DNA of 64,000 bases, taken from assembly GCA_039707465.1 (NCBI GenBank), contig CM077645.1, positions 63,206,850 through 63,270,849 on the forward strand, in the 5' to 3' direction. Made by a program: the position numbers and the translations under genes. Below, piece after piece: positions 63,890-64,000 of the stretch (its first letter is position 1; each line of letters starts with the position of its first letter). The notes under the pieces are model-generated. The model searched no databases and was not told the DNA's origin. It saw only the letters and a list, made by a program, of their open reading frames with translations. Source of the stretch: Rhabdophis nuchalis. Its lineage: Eukaryota > Chordata > Lepidosauria > Squamata > Natricidae.

Positions 63890-64000
63890 ATCTATTGGAG
63901 TTGGGTGGGTAATACATTCAAATGAATATATTCAAATACATTAATAACCTGATACCTCCTCCACGTAATTTTTTTTTTAAATAGCCAAGTGCCTGTCCAT

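Larger units (their letters stand above)
60534..64000. other. Region expected to hold SPMIP5 5' exons
   Basis: Apart from the SINEs, LINE end and MITEs listed separately, no coding exon was recognised on either strand. The missing SPMIP5 exons were looked for as a second PGxxGFVP motif and not found. Confidence 0.4.

Overview
This window is vertebrate nuclear DNA, most likely from a squamate reptile and plausibly a snake. The evidence is split genes with GT..AG introns, a TATA promoter with an untranslated first exon, and a repeat load typical of squamates: CR1- and L2-type LINEs, tRNA-derived SINEs with a Bov-B-like tail, very many small hAT-type hairpin elements, and long microsatellites. 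There are no bacterial operons and no CRISPR array. Species cannot be fixed from sequence alone.

Three genes can be supported. (1) 797-19295, plus strand: the last ten coding exons of a pancreatic-lipase-family gene that best matches PNLIPRP3. Its signal-peptide and first mature exons lie left of the window. (2) 26753-51630, plus strand: a complete pancreatic-lipase gene with TATA box, noncoding exon 1, twelve coding exons (468 codons plus stop) and an ATTAAA polyadenylation signal. It mixes PNLIP and PNLIPRP1 features but keeps the residues needed for activity. (3) 57087-60533, minus strand: the three 3'-terminal coding exons of SPMIP5 (C10orf82), a sperm microtubule inner protein. The order lipase - lipase - SPMIP5 on the opposite strand matches the mammalian PNLIPRP3-PNLIP-PNLIPRP1-PNLIPRP2-C10orf82 block, but only two lipase genes were recognised here. 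Genes 1 and 2 share exon lengths and intron phases almost exactly, so they are tandem paralogues. Both products would be secreted digestive-type lipases.

Most of the remainder is mobile DNA. The large intron 3005-11571 of gene 1 holds a 2-kb ORF1-only L1-like retroposon with perfect 16-bp target duplications, a 166-bp and a 345-bp tandem duplication, a roughly 300-bp compound microsatellite and a GC-rich hAT element. Gene 2 introns hold a 1.73-kb hAT-type element built of minisatellite, polypyrimidine tract and CpG-rich DNA (28384-30115), and two L2-type LINEs, one with a 712-codon open reverse-transcriptase frame (39837-41975). At least ten short elements have 8-bp duplications of the form nnnTAnnn, the signature of Buster-type hAT transposases.

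The most interesting protein-level observations are the short, acidic lid of the PNLIPRP3-like enzyme and the retention of Ala and Pro, at the positions that inactivate mammalian PNLIPRP1, in the second lipase. No wholly new gene system was found. All exon joins were read by eye from splice sites and phases and need transcript confirmation.
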